64,000 nucleotides of DNA from Qipengyuania intermedia (GCF_019711615.1 NZ_JAIGNS010000002.1:855501-919500), one strand, 5' to 3'; shown: positions 44,610-57,539, numbered from the stretch's first letter. The notes: generated by a model from the sequence alone, not told the origin. Program-made: numbers and translations.

Positions 44610-46022
44610 TCAGATGTGGATCGGCTTGCCCTGGACGCCCATCGCCGCTTCCTTGATCGCTTCGGAATGCGTCGGGTGGGCGTGGCAGGTATAGGCGATG
44701 TCTTCCGACGTCGCGCCGAATTCCATGGCCTGCGTCGCCTGGGCGATCATGGTGCCGGCCACGCTGGCGATGGCCCAGACGCCGAGCACGCGGTCGGTTT
44801 CGGCTTCGGCGATCACCTTCACGAATCCTTCGGGTTCGTGGTTGGTCTTCGCGCGGCTGTTGGCCATCATCGGGAACTTGCCGACCTTGATGGCTTTCTT
44901 GTCGCCGCCCATTTTCTCGATCGCTTCATCCTGCGTCAGGCCGACACCGGCGAATTCGGGCCAGGTGTAGACGACGCCGGGGATGAGATCGTGGTTAACG
45001 ATGCCGGTCTGGCCCGCAACGTTCTCTGCACAGGCGATGCCTTCGTCTTCGGCCTTGTGCGCGAGCATGGGGCCGGGAACGACGTCCCCGATGGCCCAGA
45101 CGCCGTCGACCTTGGTGCGGAAGTCGTGATCGACTTCTATCTGCCCGCGCTTGTTGGTTTCGATGCCGATCGCATCAAGGCCGAGACCGTCCGTATTCGG
45201 CTTGCGGCCGATGGACACGAGTACGCAATCGGCTTCGAGCGTTTCCTCGTCGCCGCCAGCAGACGGTTCCAGCGTCAGCGTGGCCTTCTTGCCCTTTACG
45301 GTGCAGCCGGTGACCTTGGTCGACAGGCGCAGTTCCATGCCCTGCTTCTTGAAGATCTTGCCTGCTTCCTTGCGGACATCATCGTCCATGCCGGGCAGCA
45401 GCTTGTCGAGATACTCGACCACGATGACTTCGGCACCGAGGCGGCGCCAGACCGAACCGAGTTCAAGGCCGATCACGCCGCCGCCGATGACGACCATCTT
45501 TTTCGGCACCGACTTGAGTTCCAGCGCGCCGGTGGAATCGACGACGATCTGCTTGTCGTTGTCGACCTCGACACCGGGCAGCGGGGTGACCGAAGATCCC
45601 GTGGCGATGATGATGTCCTTGGCGGTGACCGTTTCGTCGCCAACCTTGACCGTGTGCGCATCCTGGAAGGTGGCGTGGCCCTTCTTCCAGTCGACCTTGT
45701 TCTTTTTGAACAGGAATTCGATGCCGCCCGTCAGGCCCTTTACCGCATCGCGCCGCTGCGCGTGCATCGCGTCGAGGTTCAGCTTGGGCGAGACCTCGAT
45801 GCCCATTTCGGCCATGGTGCCATTGCTCGCCGCATCGAAATATTCCGACGCGTGCAGCATCGCCTTGGAGGGGATGCAGCCCACGTTGAGGCAGGTCCCA
45901 CCCAGCGTTTCGCGGCTTTCCGCACAAGCCGTTTTCAGGCCCAGCTGCGCTGCGCGGATCGCGGCGACATAGCCACCCGGGCCAGCGCCGATGACGAGGA
46001 CGTCGTAGTCGTATTCAGCCAT
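44610..46022 (-). CDS. lpd: Dihydrolipoyl dehydrogenase (E3)
   Basis: 470 aa. FAD motif VIGAGPGGYVAAIRAAQLG, redox disulfide GGTCLNVGCIPSK, NAD motif VVIGGGVIGLELGSVWRRLG and C-terminal HAHPTHSEAIKE with the catalytic His-Glu pair. It reoxidises lipoamide for the 2-oxoglutarate complex encoded just upstream. GAGGAAG precedes the ATG. Confidence 0.96.
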   Translation of the reverse strand: MAEYDYDVLVIGAGPGGYVAAIRAAQLGLKTACAESRETLGGTCLNVGCIPSKAMLHASEYFDAASNGTMAEMGIEVSPKLNLDAMHAQRRDAVKGLTGGIEFLFKKNKVDWKKGHATFQDAHTVKVGDETVTAKDIIIATGSSVTPLPGVEVDNDKQIVVDSTGALELKSVPKKMVVIGGGVIGLELGSVWRRLGAEVIVVEYLDKLLPGMDDDVRKEAGKIFKKQGMELRLSTKVTGCTVKGKKATLTLEPSAGGDEETLEADCVLVSIGRKPNTDGLGLDAIGIETNKRGQIEVDHDFRTKVDGVWAIGDVVPGPMLAHKAEDEGIACAENVAGQTGIVNHDLIPGVVYTWPEFAGVGLTQDEAIEKMGGDKKAIKVGKFPMMANSRAKTNHEPEGFVKVIAEAETDRVLGVWAIASVAGTMIAQATQAMEFGATSEDIAYTCHAHPTHSEAIKEAAMGVQGKPIHI

Positions 46023-46032
46023 GATTTCTTCC

Positions 46033-47274
<1,242 letters not shown>

Positions 47275-47302
47275 GGTCAGGTGGTTCCTTTTACGACCTC
47301 GA

Positions 47303-50134
47303 TCAGGGGCAATTGCTGGTGGCGGCGGAATTGTCGCCGTTCAGGCCGAGCGCGATGTTGACCAGCGCTTCCTGCTGGACCTTGTGGCGGCTGGCATATC
47401 CGGTGGCGGGCGAGGCGGCGACTTCGCGTCCGGCATAGCAGGGGCGCATGCCCTTCTTGCCGGCCTTTTCCGCCGATTCCTCGATCAGGCGATCGACAAA
47501 GAACCAGGCGCCGTTGTTCTTCGGCTCTTCCTGGCACCAGACGATCGTTTCCAGGTTCTTCATTCGCTCGATCCTGACCGCCAGCGGCTCGCCGGGGAAG
47601 GGATACAGCTGCTCGATGCGCACGATGGACACATCGTCCACCCCGGCCTCGTCGCGACGCTGCATCAGGTCGTAGGCGACCTTGCCCGAACACAGGACGA
47701 GGCGCTTCACCTTCTCGTCGGGAATGTCGGTCAGGTCCGACTTGATCCGCATGAAATGCGTGTCGCCCATGAAGCCTTCGGCGTCGCTCTTGGCCATCGG
47801 ATGGCGCAGCAGCGACTTGGGCGTCATGATGACCAGCGGCTTGCGGAACGATCGCAGCATCTGGCGGCGCAGCACATGGAAGTAGTTGGCCGGGTCGGTG
47901 ATGTTGCAGACCTGGATATTGTCGTTCGCGCACAGCTGCAGGAAGCGTTCGAGACGCGCGGAGCTGTGTTCCGGCCCCTGTCCTTCGTAGCCGTGCGGCA
48001 ACAGCAGCACGAGGCCGTTCGCACGCAGCCATTTCACTTCACCGGCCGCGATGAACTGGTCGATCATGATCTGCGCGCCGTTGGCGAAGTCGCCGAACTG
48101 CGCTTCCCACATCACCAGGCTTTTCGGATCCGCCATGGCGAACCCGTATTCGAAGCCGAGCACGCCGTATTCCGACAGCGGGCTGTCGTAGACCTCGAAC
48201 TTGCCATGGGGCAGGGTGGTGAGCGGAATGTACTTGCGCTCGTCCTTCTGGTCGACCCAGACGGCATGACGCTGGCTGAAGGTGCCGCGTCCCGAATCCT
48301 GGCCCGACAGGCGAACGCCGAAGCCTTCGGTGACGAGGCTGCCGAAGGCGAGCGCTTCCGCAGTGGCCCAGTCGAAGCCGGTGCCGCTGTCGAACATTTC
48401 CTTCTTCGCCTTGAGCACGCGGCCCAGGGTCTTGTGGATGGTCACGTCGTCGGGGACGGTCGTCAGCGTGCGGCCGAGGCTGTCGAAGAGCTTCTTTTCG
48501 ATGGCGGTTTCGACATTGCGTCGTGCGCCTTCGGGATCGGCCGGCTTGTTCATGCCCGCCCAGCGCCCGCCGAACCAGTCGGCTTCGTCGGGCTTGTAAT
48601 CCTTGGCAGCGGAGAATTCTTCCTCGAGATGGGTGTCGAATTCGCTGCGCAGCTGGTCGGCATAGCCCTTCTCGATGACACCCTCATCTTCCAGACGTTT
48701 GGTGTAGAGCTCGCTCACCCGCGGGTGATTGCGGATGGCGTCGTACATCAGGGGCTGCGTGAACTTGGGCTCGTCGCCCTCGTTGTGGCCGAAGCGGCGA
48801 TAGCACCACATGTCGATCACGATATCGCGCCCGAAGGTCTGGCGGTATTCGATCGCCAGCTTGCAGGCGAAGGTCACCGCTTCGGGATCGTCGCCATTGA
48901 CGTGGAGGATCGGTGCCTGGACGCCCTTGGCGACATCGCTCGGGTAAGGCGAGCTACGCGCGAATTGCGGGCTGGTGGTGAAACCGATCTGGTTGTTGAT
49001 GACGAAGTGCAGGCAGCCGCCGGTGTTGTACCCGCGCACGCCGGAAAAGCCGAGGCATTCCCAAACGATGCCCTGGCCCGCAAAGGCCGCATCGCCGTGC
49101 AGGAGGACGGGCAGGACCTGTTCGTGCTTCTTGAGATCGTCGCGGATCGCCTGCTGTGCACGGGTCTTGCCGAGGACCACGGGGTTCACCGCCTCGAGGT
49201 GCGAGGGGTTGGGCACCAGGCTCATGTGCACGTCGATATCGTCGAACGAACGGTCGGTGCTGGTGCCGAGGTGGTATTTCACGTCGCCGGACCCGCCGAC
49301 ATCGTCCGGATTGGACGACCCGCCCGAGAATTCGTGGAAGATGACCTTGTAAGGCTTGCCCATCACGTTCGCGAGCACGTTGAGGCGGCCGCGGTGGGCC
49401 ATGCCGTAAATGATTTCGCGCACGCCGAGCTGGCCGCCGTACTTGATGACCGCTTCCAGCGCCGGGATCATGCTTTCACCGCCGTCGAGGCCGAAGCGCT
49501 TGGTGCCGACGTATTTCTTGCCGAGGAACTTCTCGTATTCCTCGCCGCGCACGACCGCTGCGAGGATGGCGCGCTTGCCTTCCTCGGTGAACTGGATCGT
49601 GTCTTCGGGCGTCTCGAACTTGTCCTGGAGGAAGCGGCGTTCCTCCGTGTCCGAGATATGCATGTATTCGAGCCCGACATTGCCGCAATAGGTTGCGCGC
49701 AGGGCGTCGTAGAGGTCGCGCACGGTGACCCAGTCGAAGCCGAACACGCCGCCGACGAAGACTTCGCGATCTTCCTGGCCGGTGAAGCCATGCCATTCCA
49801 GCGTCAGGTCTTCCGGCACTTCGCGATGGGACAGGCCCAGCGGATCGAGATCGGCAGCCAGATGGCCGCGAACGCGGTAGAGCCGCACGAGCAGCATGGC
49901 GCGGATGCTGTCGTCCGCCGCCTGTTCGATTGCCTTGGGGTCGGCAGCCTTGCCGGCCTTTTCCGCGGCCTCTTTCACCGCAAGCCGCATCTGTGTGGGA
50001 TCGAGCGCAGCCGTCAGGTCGGCTTCGCTGTCGACCACTTCGGCCAGCCAGCGCGGGTTACCCCAGCTCGGCCCCTGCTGCGGACCTTCCTGGTCGCCCA
50101 TCTCGGGCAGGAAATCGTGGCTCTCGTTACCCAT
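47303..50134 (-). CDS. odhA: 2-oxoglutarate dehydrogenase E1 component
   Basis: 943 aa, normal length for the homodimeric E1. Thiamine diphosphate region [20 protein letters not shown], substrate-binding region [20 protein letters not shown], and the N-terminal segment that docks to E2. It decarboxylates 2-oxoglutarate and succinylates the E2 lipoyl group. Order on the strand: sucD, odhA, odhB, lpd. Confidence 0.96.
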   Translation of the reverse strand: MGNESHDFLPEMGDQEGPQQGPSWGNPRWLAEVVDSEADLTAALDPTQMRLAVKEAAEKAGKAADPKAIEQAADDSIRAMLLVRLYRVRGHLAADLDPLGLSHREVPEDLTLEWHGFTGQEDREVFVGGVFGFDWVTVRDLYDALRATYCGNVGLEYMHISDTEERRFLQDKFETPEDTIQFTEEGKRAILAAVVRGEEYEKFLGKKYVGTKRFGLDGGESMIPALEAVIKYGGQLGVREIIYGMAHRGRLNVLANVMGKPYKVIFHEFSGGSSNPDDVGGSGDVKYHLGTSTDRSFDDIDVHMSLVPNPSHLEAVNPVVLGKTRAQQAIRDDLKKHEQVLPVLLHGDAAFAGQGIVWECLGFSGVRGYNTGGCLHFVINNQIGFTTSPQFARSSPYPSDVAKGVQAPILHVNGDDPEAVTFACKLAIEYRQTFGRDIVIDMWCYRRFGHNEGDEPKFTQPLMYDAIRNHPRVSELYTKRLEDEGVIEKGYADQLRSEFDTHLEEEFSAAKDYKPDEADWFGGRWAGMNKPADPEGARRNVETAIEKKLFDSLGRTLTTVPDDVTIHKTLGRVLKAKKEMFDSGTGFDWATAEALAFGSLVTEGFGVRLSGQDSGRGTFSQRHAVWVDQKDERKYIPLTTLPHGKFEVYDSPLSEYGVLGFEYGFAMADPKSLVMWEAQFGDFANGAQIMIDQFIAAGEVKWLRANGLVLLLPHGYEGQGPEHSSARLERFLQLCANDNIQVCNITDPANYFHVLRRQMLRSFRKPLVIMTPKSLLRHPMAKSDAEGFMGDTHFMRIKSDLTDIPDEKVKRLVLCSGKVAYDLMQRRDEAGVDDVSIVRIEQLYPFPGEPLAVRIERMKNLETIVWCQEEPKNNGAWFFVDRLIEESAEKAGKKGMRPCYAGREVAASPATGYASRHKVQQEALVNIALGLNGDNSAATSNCP

Positions 50135-50239
50135 CGGGCTACCTTTCGCGCCGACCCTGTTGCCGGCCTATACTGCCAATGCCTCGGCGGTGCGGAAGGC
50201 TCCCGGGGAGGAGAAAACCTTTCCGCATCACTGAGTGGA

Positions 50240-51130
50240 TCAGGCGAGTTCCTTCAGCATCGCGTCGAGCGTGGTGCCAAGCTCGCTGGGCGAGGGCGAT
50301 ACGCGGATGCCCGCAGCTTCCATCGCTGCGATCTTGTCGTCCGCACCGCCCTGGCCGCCCGAGACGATGGCGCCGGCGTGGCCCATCCGGCGGCCCGGAG
50401 GCGCCGTGCGGCCAGCGATGAAGCCGACCATGGGCTTCTTGCGGCCCTTGGCAGCTTCCTGCTTGATGAATTCGGCCGCTTCTTCTTCCGCGCTGCCGCC
50501 GATTTCGCCGATCATGATGATCGACTTGGTGTCGTCGTCGTCGAGGAAGAGGTCGAGCACGTCGATGAAGTTGGTGCCGTTGACCGGATCGCCGCCGATG
50601 CCGACTGCCGTGGTCTGGCCGAGGCCGACCATGGTGGTCTGGTGGACGGCTTCGTAGGTCAGCGTGCCCGAGCGCGAGACCACGCCGACGCTGCCCTTTT
50701 TGAAGATCGAGCCGGGCATGATGCCGATCTTGCATTCTTCAGGCGTCAGGACGCCGGGGCAGTTCGGGCCGATCAGGCGCGACTTGGAGCCTTCGAGGGC
50801 TGCCTTGACGCGCACCATGTCGAGCACGGGGATGCCTTCGGTGATGGCGACGATCAGTTCCATTTCCGCATCGATCGCTTCGCAGATCGCATCTGCTGCA
50901 AACGGCGGCGGAACGTAGATGCACGAAGCGGTTGCGCCGGTTTCGGCCTTGGCTTCACGCACGGTGTTGAACTGGGGCAGGCCGATGTGGTCGGTGCCGC
51001 CTTTGCCCGGCGTCACGCCCGCAACCATTTGCGTCCCGTAATCGAGCGCCTGCTGCGTGTGGAAGGTGCCGGTGTTGCCGGTCATACCCTGGGTGATGAC
51101 CTTGGTGTTCTTGTCGACGAGGATGCTCAT
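50240..51130 (-). CDS. sucD: Succinyl-CoA synthetase alpha subunit
   Basis: 296 aa. CoA-binding Rossmann domain ([20 protein letters not shown]), the [15 protein letters not shown] region, and [18 protein letters not shown] around the catalytic His-containing segment [10 protein letters not shown]. The beta subunit gene sucC, usually directly before sucD, is not here; a 165-aa exported protein takes that place and overlaps the sucD start by 4 nt. Confidence 0.96.
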   Translation of the reverse strand: MSILVDKNTKVITQGMTGNTGTFHTQQALDYGTQMVAGVTPGKGGTDHIGLPQFNTVREAKAETGATASCIYVPPPFAADAICEAIDAEMELIVAITEGIPVLDMVRVKAALEGSKSRLIGPNCPGVLTPEECKIGIMPGSIFKKGSVGVVSRSGTLTYEAVHQTTMVGLGQTTAVGIGGDPVNGTNFIDVLDLFLDDDDTKSIIMIGEIGGSAEEEAAEFIKQEAAKGRKKPMVGFIAGRTAPPGRRMGHAGAIVSGGQGGADDKIAAMEAAGIRVSPSPSELGTTLDAMLKELA

Positions 51131-51624
51131 TCGGCGCTCTCCTGGGCAGTAGCCGTGATTTCAAAACGGGCGATGGGTTTGTCCTTATCGCCGGTGGGGT
51201 CGATCCGCATGTTCATGCCATCGCCCAGCGACCAGAAATAGGTCGGGCCATCGGCATGGGTCGGCATGCCGACGAATTGCGATACGGACTGGGCCGTCGG
51301 GCCATAATCGGCCGTGCTGTCCAGACGTGCGAAGACGACGCAGGCCTTTTCCCGCAGTTCCGCCTTGCTGATGATGATGAGCGCTTCGTTGCCCTGTTTT
51401 TCGTAGGCACCGCGCACCACCTGCGCGCGGCGTCCGGCCGGCTTGCGGTACGGCTTCCAGCCATGCTTGCTGAGGTCGTCCAGCTCGAGCCATGTCGGCG
51501 AGGTAATCGCCTTGCAGGCATCGATCGCGTCGACGATTTCGGCGGCAGAGGCCGGCTTGTCCTGCGCCGCTGCGGGCGCTGCGGCGGCGAGGGCAAGGAA
51601 AGGAAGGAAGCGAAGCGTCTTCAT
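51127..51624 (-). CDS. Exported protein of unknown function inside the TCA operon
   Basis: 165 aa. Signal peptide [20 protein letters not shown], mature start near [20 protein letters not shown]. The mature domain is a small mixed alpha/beta unit with [20 protein letters not shown] and [21 protein letters not shown] do not recognise a family. It sits between mdh and sucD and its stop overlaps the sucD start, so it is co-translated with a cytoplasmic enzyme although it is exported. Confidence 0.75.
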   Translation of the reverse strand: MKTLRFLPFLALAAAAPAAAQDKPASAAEIVDAIDACKAITSPTWLELDDLSKHGWKPYRKPAGRRAQVVRGAYEKQGNEALIIISKAELREKACVVFARLDSTADYGPTAQSVSQFVGMPTHADGPTYFWSLGDGMNMRIDPTGDKDKPIARFEITATAQESAE

Positions 51625-51653
51625 CGTATTACGTCCCTGGCTGGAAGGTTCGC

Positions 51654-52664
<1,011 letters not shown>

Positions 52665-52832
52665 CTATGGCGCGTGGAGTCCCGCGTGGGTACGCGCGCC
52701 CGGTGTTCGATGGGCGACCTAGGCCCCGCAGGATAGGATTGCAACCGGCAAAAGGTCGCATGCTACAACTATCTTTGCAAATAGTTCGCAATAGCAATAG
52801 TGTGGGTTTTCGCAGGGAAGTGAGAAAGAAAT

Positions 52833-52862
52833 GGCCGCGCGGCTTTCAGGTTCCGCGCGGCC
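52833..52862 (-). terminator. Terminator of the small 110-aa gene
   Basis: Perfect 10-bp stem GGCCGCGCGG/CCGCGCGGCC around a 10-nt loop; on the minus strand it is followed by ATTTCTTTCTC, moderately T-rich. It lies 45 nt after the stop of the 110-aa gene. Confidence 0.65.
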
Positions 52863-52907
52863 AGTGCTTTTGCCGTCGCCCCATTCAGGTGAGGCGAAAC
52901 GACAGGC

Positions 52908-53240
52908 TCAACCTATCAGTGGCGCATCCTGCCGGATAAGCGCACGCTCGAATTCGCTGGCTTCCCGGGCGTCGAGCGTGCGGCAAATGCCTGCCCAGCG
53001 CTCCCGCTCCTCGAACTGCTCGGCCTCATGCGCCACCAGCGCCAGCCGGTGGGCTTCCTTTGCGGCACCCATCCCGTGCGCTGCGAAATGCATCAGGGCA
53101 TCGCGCAGGCTTTCCATCGGGAAGGGCTGCCCTGCCTGATCGTCATTGTCGTTTGCCGCGAACCCGGGCGCTTGCTTTGCAAGTATGCGCGCAACGGGGG
53201 AGCGCGCGGCTGAGCGCGCGGCGGCAAAATGAACTGGCAT
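52908..53240 (-). CDS. Small conserved protein of unknown function
   Basis: 110 aa. The first 30 residues are Arg/Ala-rich and may not be translated. The rest is a helical domain (PMESLRDALMHFAAHGMGAA, then AHRLALVAHEAEQFEERERW and ICRTLDAREASEFERALI) with no known motif. It has its own terminator. No clear functional link to mdh or the hydrolase gene. Confidence 0.6.
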   Translation of the reverse strand: MPVHFAAARSAARSPVARILAKQAPGFAANDNDDQAGQPFPMESLRDALMHFAAHGMGAAKEAHRLALVAHEAEQFEERERWAGICRTLDAREASEFERALIRQDAPLIG

Positions 53241-53361
53241 GGACCCGATCCTCCTGTGCTGCCGCGGGGCTGTCTACCCTCGCGGCCCGGCTTCAAGGGA
53301 CGGTTTAGTCTGCAGCCGCTAAACTTCGGTTCCGCGGTATGCTTGAAAAGAGGTTAAATGC

Positions 53362-54465
53362 CTATTCCGCTGTCTTTTTTCGCGCGCCTGGCTCCCTGAT
53401 CCAGCGCCCGCTGTTGCGGTATTCCGGCTTCACGTCGCCGGACTGGGGAGAGCCGACGACCGGGGCCGGATTGACGGCGGGATCGCCGACCTTGGGTTCG
53501 GGCGCGATTGCCGCGCCGATTACGGGATCGGCCGGAGGCGGCAAGGTGCTGCCAAGCGCGGCCTGCGATGGCAGGGGCGAAGCGCTCGGCGTATTCGGCA
53601 GCGCCAGGGGCTCCCTGCCCGCATAGGCACCCGTAAACGCCGCCGCGCGGCCTGCGCTGCCTTTCCAGCGATAGAACCGGTGCGCGCCGATCGATCCGAT
53701 CAGGTCGAGGCTGCTTGCCCAGTACGGATTGACGGCATGGGTGTGATAATGGGTCGCGAGGCCCACCGGCTGGAAGACACGGCCCGACAGCGCGGCAAGG
53801 GCCACCGATTGCGCTCTTGCCCAACCGGCGCGCGACGGCTGGCGATTGAGCGATCCGTCACAGGTGAAGGTGAACTGGCAACCGGTCGTGCGCTCTGAAC
53901 CCTGGAATACCACTCCGCAGATGCTGGCCGGATAGGCCGGGTGCGAGACGCGGTTGAGGACCACTTGCGCGACGGCTTCCTGGCCGGCCTGGCTTTCGCT
54001 GGCAGCCTCGTAATAGACGGCCATGGAAAGGCATCGCAGCGCGCGCGCCTTGTCGATCCCGCTTCCGGCGCTCTGGAAAGCCCGCGCGGTCGCGCCAGCG
54101 CCGAAGCGTTCGGTAAAGCGTTCGGTATCGAGGTTGCCTTCCGATACACGAAGCTCGGCAAGGTCGATCACCGGTTCGGGCGGCTGATCGAGATAATAGA
54201 ATGCAGAGCCGGGAAAGCTCTGGCCGGCAATTTCGAACGGCATGGGCTGGACCGGCGGCTCGCCCTGCGCGATTCCCATCGCCTTGGCAAAGCCGGGCCA
54301 TGCGCCCTGTGCGGCAGCGGTGGGCAGCGCGACGGCGAGTACGACCACGGCCACCCGCCGCAGCATCTGGCGGCGCGAACGGGCCTGCGCCTCGCGCGCA
54401 GCTCTCCTGCTCGACACTGGTGTTTCCCGATGCTGCATGACGCGCTCCATACCGCAGGATCGCAT
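53362..54465 (-). CDS. SleB-type cell wall hydrolase, membrane-anchored
   Basis: 367 aa at most; the first 8 to 10 residues may be upstream of the true start. A short Arg-rich cytoplasmic segment and a hydrophobic span (MLRRVAVVVLAVALPTAAAQ) precede a Hydrolase_2 domain (about 140-270): CLSMAVYYEAASESQAGQEA with the catalytic Glu, VVLNRVSHPAYPASICGVVF, and THYHTHAVNPYWASSLDLIG. The tail is Pro-rich. It should act on peptidoglycan as a lytic transglycosylase or amidase of the SleB/CwlJ family. Confidence 0.85.
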   Translation of the reverse strand: MRSCGMERVMQHRETPVSSRRAAREAQARSRRQMLRRVAVVVLAVALPTAAAQGAWPGFAKAMGIAQGEPPVQPMPFEIAGQSFPGSAFYYLDQPPEPVIDLAELRVSEGNLDTERFTERFGAGATARAFQSAGSGIDKARALRCLSMAVYYEAASESQAGQEAVAQVVLNRVSHPAYPASICGVVFQGSERTTGCQFTFTCDGSLNRQPSRAGWARAQSVALAALSGRVFQPVGLATHYHTHAVNPYWASSLDLIGSIGAHRFYRWKGSAGRAAAFTGAYAGREPLALPNTPSASPLPSQAALGSTLPPPADPVIGAAIAPEPKVGDPAVNPAPVVGSPQSGDVKPEYRNSGRWIREPGARKKTAE

Positions 54466-54530
54466 AGCGGGGAAAGGTTAATAGCAAGGCACTTGCCCGC
54501 CCTGCGAACCCACCCTATTGGCTGCGGCAT

Positions 54531-54700
54531 TGGTACGGGTTGTCCGCGAAGGCGGGCCTAAGAGGGAACGGGGTGACGAAGCCCCGGCTGCCCCCGCAAC
54601 TGTGACCGGGGAGCGATCCCGCCAGATGCCACTGCCCCTCGCGGGTGGGAAGGCGGCGGGAAAGCGCCGATCCGGCGAGCCAGGAGACCTGCCTGTACCA
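54531..54700 (+). ncRNA. Cobalamin riboswitch
   Basis: The closing P1 stem is TGGTACGG with CCTGTACCA. The conserved core elements follow in order: AAGAGGGAA (54560 region), GGTG, GGCTGCCCCCGCAACTGTGA (54586-54605), GGGAAGGC, and the B12 box AGCCAGGAGACCTGCC (54679-54694). It lies directly before a TonB receptor and btuFCD, as expected. Adenosylcobalamin should lower expression. Confidence 0.93.
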
Positions 54701-54759
54701 GTCGTTCGGCCACGGGCGGGGTGCACCGATGGCAAACGCGGATGGAAGCGATCCTGCTC

Positions 54760-54797
54760 CCTCCCGTCATGAGCGGCAGTTCGTTCATGATAGGAGG
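54760..54797 (+). promoter_or_regulatory. Hairpin masking the btuB ribosome-binding site (riboswitch expression platform)
   Basis: CCTCC (54760-54764) can pair with the Shine-Dalgarno GGAGG (54793-54797), and TCATGA (54767-54772) with TCATGA (54785-54790), around a 12-nt loop. This would hide the ribosome-binding site, so control is probably at translation. No terminator is seen between riboswitch and gene. Confidence 0.65.
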
Positions 54798-54801
54798 TTT
54801 C

Positions 54802-56730
54802 GTGTATAAATACCTGTTTCTTTTGACTGTTTCGACGCTTCCCGTTTCCGCTGCGGCGCAATCGGCAAGTGAGGAGGCGCTGGCGGAAATCATCGCCGCC
54901 CAGGATGCAGAGCAGGCACAGGAAATCGAGGTCGACGATCCGCTTGCGACTGCTCCAAGGCATCACGGTTTCAAAGCCATGACGCCCATGATCACAGTCA
55001 CCGCCAATGGCCTTTCCACAGCTCTCGAGAACACGGGACAGGCCGTTACGGTAATCGAGCGCGACGAGATCGAAAGTGTGCAGGGTGCAGACGCCACGCG
55101 GGTTCTCCAACGCACGCCCGGTCTTTCCTTCTCGCGCAATGGCGGAGTTGGCGGCTTTACCGGCGTGAACATTCGCGGAGCAAGCGCCGACCAGGTCCTG
55201 GTGCTGGTGGATGGCGTCAGGGTAGCCGACCCGGCTGCTCCAGGCGGCGGGTTCGATTTCGGCAACCAGCTGACCGGAATGGCGGGGAAATTCGACATCC
55301 TCAGGGGGTCCAACTCGACTATCTGGGGAAGCGAGGCGATCGGCGGAGTCATCGACATTTCGACCCGCGCCGAAACCGGCATGAAGGGAACGCTGGAATA
55401 TGGCGCGCGAGAGACGTTCCGCGCCAATCTGGCAACCGGTGTCAGCGCCGATAACGCTTATCTCGGATTGAACGGTTCGTGGTTCACCACCGACGGATTT
55501 TCCGCTGCCGAGAACGGGAGCGAAGCGGACGGCTTCGAACAATTCGCGCTTGGAGGCGTCGGCTTTCTCGATCTGACCGACAGCCTGGAGATCTTCACCC
55601 ATCTCAACTGGAGCGAAAGCAAGCTCGATATCGACGGCTTCCCCCCTCCGGCCTTCGCTCTGGCCGACACCTTGGAAACGCAGGAAACGCGCCGTCACTG
55701 GGGCGATGTCGGGCTGGCCTATTACGGCAATGACCTGACCCTGCGTGCAGCTTACAGCCTCTCGGACACGCAGCGCGACAATCTCGGTCAAGACGGCGGC
55801 GTGACCTTCGGCAGCAAGGGCAAGTCCGAGCGTGTGCAGCTGCGCGGTGAATATCGCTTGCTTGGCGGCCTGAGCTTCGCGTTCGGCGGCGAGAAGGAAT
55901 GGACCGAGTTCGAGACCAATTTCGATGCTCCCGCCGAGACGGAGATCGCCGGTCTCTACGGCCAGCTCGGCTGGGTGATGGGACGCCTTGCGATCCATGT
56001 CGGCGGGCGGATCGACGATCACGAGCAATTCGGCACCGCGACCAGCTTTGGCGGGGATGTCAGCTATGGCTTTGGCAATGATTGGCGCCTGCGCGCAAGC
56101 CTTGGCGAAGGGTTCAAGGCGCCCACGCTGTACCAATTGCTGTCCTTCTACGGGAATACCGATCTCGAACCCGAGGAAAGCACCAGTTTCGACATCGGGA
56201 TCGAGCGTGGCCGCCGCGATCGCGGCCTGTACCTCGCACTGACGGGCTTTCGGCGCGACAGCGATAATCTGATCGGCTTTGCCTTCACTCCCGACCGGCC
56301 GTTCGGCGTCTATCAGAACACCGACCGTGCGCGGGCTCAGGGTATCGAGGCCGAAGCGGGCATCGAGTTGACGGGATCGCTGCGCCTGTCGGGCGTATAC
56401 GCGCTGGTCGATGCGGAGGATCGCGGGAGCGGCCTCGATCTCGCGCGCAGGCCGCAGCATTTCGGCACCCTGTTCGCCGATTGGGAGAGCGGCTTCGGGC
56501 TGAAGCTGGGCGCCGACCTGCGGATCTCGGGCTCGTCCTTCGATAACGCGGCGAATACCGTCGAGCTCGACGGGTACGAAGTGCTGGATATCAGGGCTGC
56601 GTTCGACGTGGGCGATAGCCTGGAGCTCTTCGGGCGGGTCGAGAACGTGTTCGATACCGATTACCGCCTCGTGTCCGGTTATCAGACGCCCGGCAGAGGA
56701 GCATTCGTTGGGCTGAGGGCGCAGATGTGA
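54802..56730 (+). CDS. btuB: TonB-dependent receptor, probable cobalamin receptor BtuB
   Basis: 642 aa from a GTG at 54802, with AGGAGG 4 nt upstream (upstream in-frame codons fall in the leader). Signal peptide MYKYLFLLTVSTLPVSAAAQ. The plug starts near ITVTANGLSTALENTGQAVT, includes VLQRTPGLSFSRNGGVGGFT and GVNIRGASADQVLVLVDGVR, followed by a 22-strand barrel ending DTDYRLVSGYQTPGRGAFVG. Riboswitch, btuFCD context and the plug sequence make cobalamin the substrate. The last residue is Met rather than Phe. Confidence 0.92.
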   Translation: MYKYLFLLTVSTLPVSAAAQSASEEALAEIIAAQDAEQAQEIEVDDPLATAPRHHGFKAMTPMITVTANGLSTALENTGQAVTVIERDEIESVQGADATRVLQRTPGLSFSRNGGVGGFTGVNIRGASADQVLVLVDGVRVADPAAPGGGFDFGNQLTGMAGKFDILRGSNSTIWGSEAIGGVIDISTRAETGMKGTLEYGARETFRANLATGVSADNAYLGLNGSWFTTDGFSAAENGSEADGFEQFALGGVGFLDLTDSLEIFTHLNWSESKLDIDGFPPPAFALADTLETQETRRHWGDVGLAYYGNDLTLRAAYSLSDTQRDNLGQDGGVTFGSKGKSERVQLRGEYRLLGGLSFAFGGEKEWTEFETNFDAPAETEIAGLYGQLGWVMGRLAIHVGGRIDDHEQFGTATSFGGDVSYGFGNDWRLRASLGEGFKAPTLYQLLSFYGNTDLEPEESTSFDIGIERGRRDRGLYLALTGFRRDSDNLIGFAFTPDRPFGVYQNTDRARAQGIEAEAGIELTGSLRLSGVYALVDAEDRGSGLDLARRPQHFGTLFADWESGFGLKLGADLRISGSSFDNAANTVELDGYEVLDIRAAFDVGDSLELFGRVENVFDTDYRLVSGYQTPGRGAFVGLRAQM

Positions 56731-57539
56731 AGCGCCTCGCGCCCGCCTTGCTCCTGCTCCTGGCCGCCTGTTCGGGTGGCCCGGAGCTAGGGGGTGAGAG
56801 GGGAGAAAAGCCCACGATCGTCAGTCTCAATCCCTGCACGGATGCGATCCTTGCGGAGGTGGCCGATCCCGGGCAGCTGCTGGCAATCTCGCACTACAGC
56901 AAGGATCCGCGCGCCAGTTCGATGAAGCCGGAGGTTGCGGCGCGATATGTCTCGACGGGCGGCACGGTGGAGGAAATCCTCGCCCTTCAGCCCGACATCG
57001 TAGTTGCCTCGACTTTCATCGCACCTGCGACGCGGGCGGCGCTCGACGATCTCGGAGTGAGGGTCGAGACCTTCGGCAGCGTCTCCAGCGTGGAGGAGAG
57101 CATGGATCAGGTGCGCCAGATCGCGCGCCTAACGGGCAACGCCGGCAAGAGTGGGGCCCTGGTTGCCTCGATCGACCGGGCGCTTCTGGATGCCAACGCC
57201 AAGGGCAGGCCGGTCGAAGCCGGCCTGTGGCAGCCTGCGGGGATCGTGCCGGGCGAGGGCGCGCTCATCAGCGATCTCCTGCGGCGCACCGGCTTCACAA
57301 GCTATGGCGCGGCGCGGGGAATGGCGCAGGCCGATTACCTGTCGCTCGAGCAGGTAGTGGCCGACCCTCCGGAAGTGCTGCTGGTCGCGGGCAGCGAAGC
57401 CGGGCAGCGTCACCCCGTCCTCGCCACCTTGCCGCAGATGCGGCGCGAAAGCTTCGACACGAGCCTCCTCTATTGCGGCGGGCCGACCATCATCCGTGCG
57501 GCAGAACGGCTAGCACAGATCCGCAAGGGCGTCTCGTGA
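56727..57539 (+). CDS. btuF: Cobalamin ABC transporter substrate-binding protein, lipoprotein
   Basis: 270 aa, GTG start overlapping the receptor stop by 4 nt. Lipoprotein signal with LLLAACSGG (lipobox Cys near 16). PeripBP fold: KPTIVSLNPCTDAILAEVAD, then EEILALQPDIVVAS and SMDQVRQIARLTGN. It delivers B12 to BtuCD. Confidence 0.9.
   Translation: MKRLAPALLLLLAACSGGPELGGERGEKPTIVSLNPCTDAILAEVADPGQLLAISHYSKDPRASSMKPEVAARYVSTGGTVEEILALQPDIVVASTFIAPATRAALDDLGVRVETFGSVSSVEESMDQVRQIARLTGNAGKSGALVASIDRALLDANAKGRPVEAGLWQPAGIVPGEGALISDLLRRTGFTSYGAARGMAQADYLSLEQVVADPPEVLLVAGSEAGQRHPVLATLPQMRRESFDTSLLYCGGPTIIRAAERLAQIRKGVS

Noticed and set aside
54721-54801. Upstream start for the TonB receptor
   Set aside because: It would put 27 residues before the signal peptide and lacks a ribosome-binding site; GTG at 54802 has AGGAGG and the signal peptide follows at once.
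54478-56460. 660-codon minus-strand frame across the riboswitch and btuB
   Set aside because: It covers a structured RNA and a clear receptor gene on the other strand; no domain seen.
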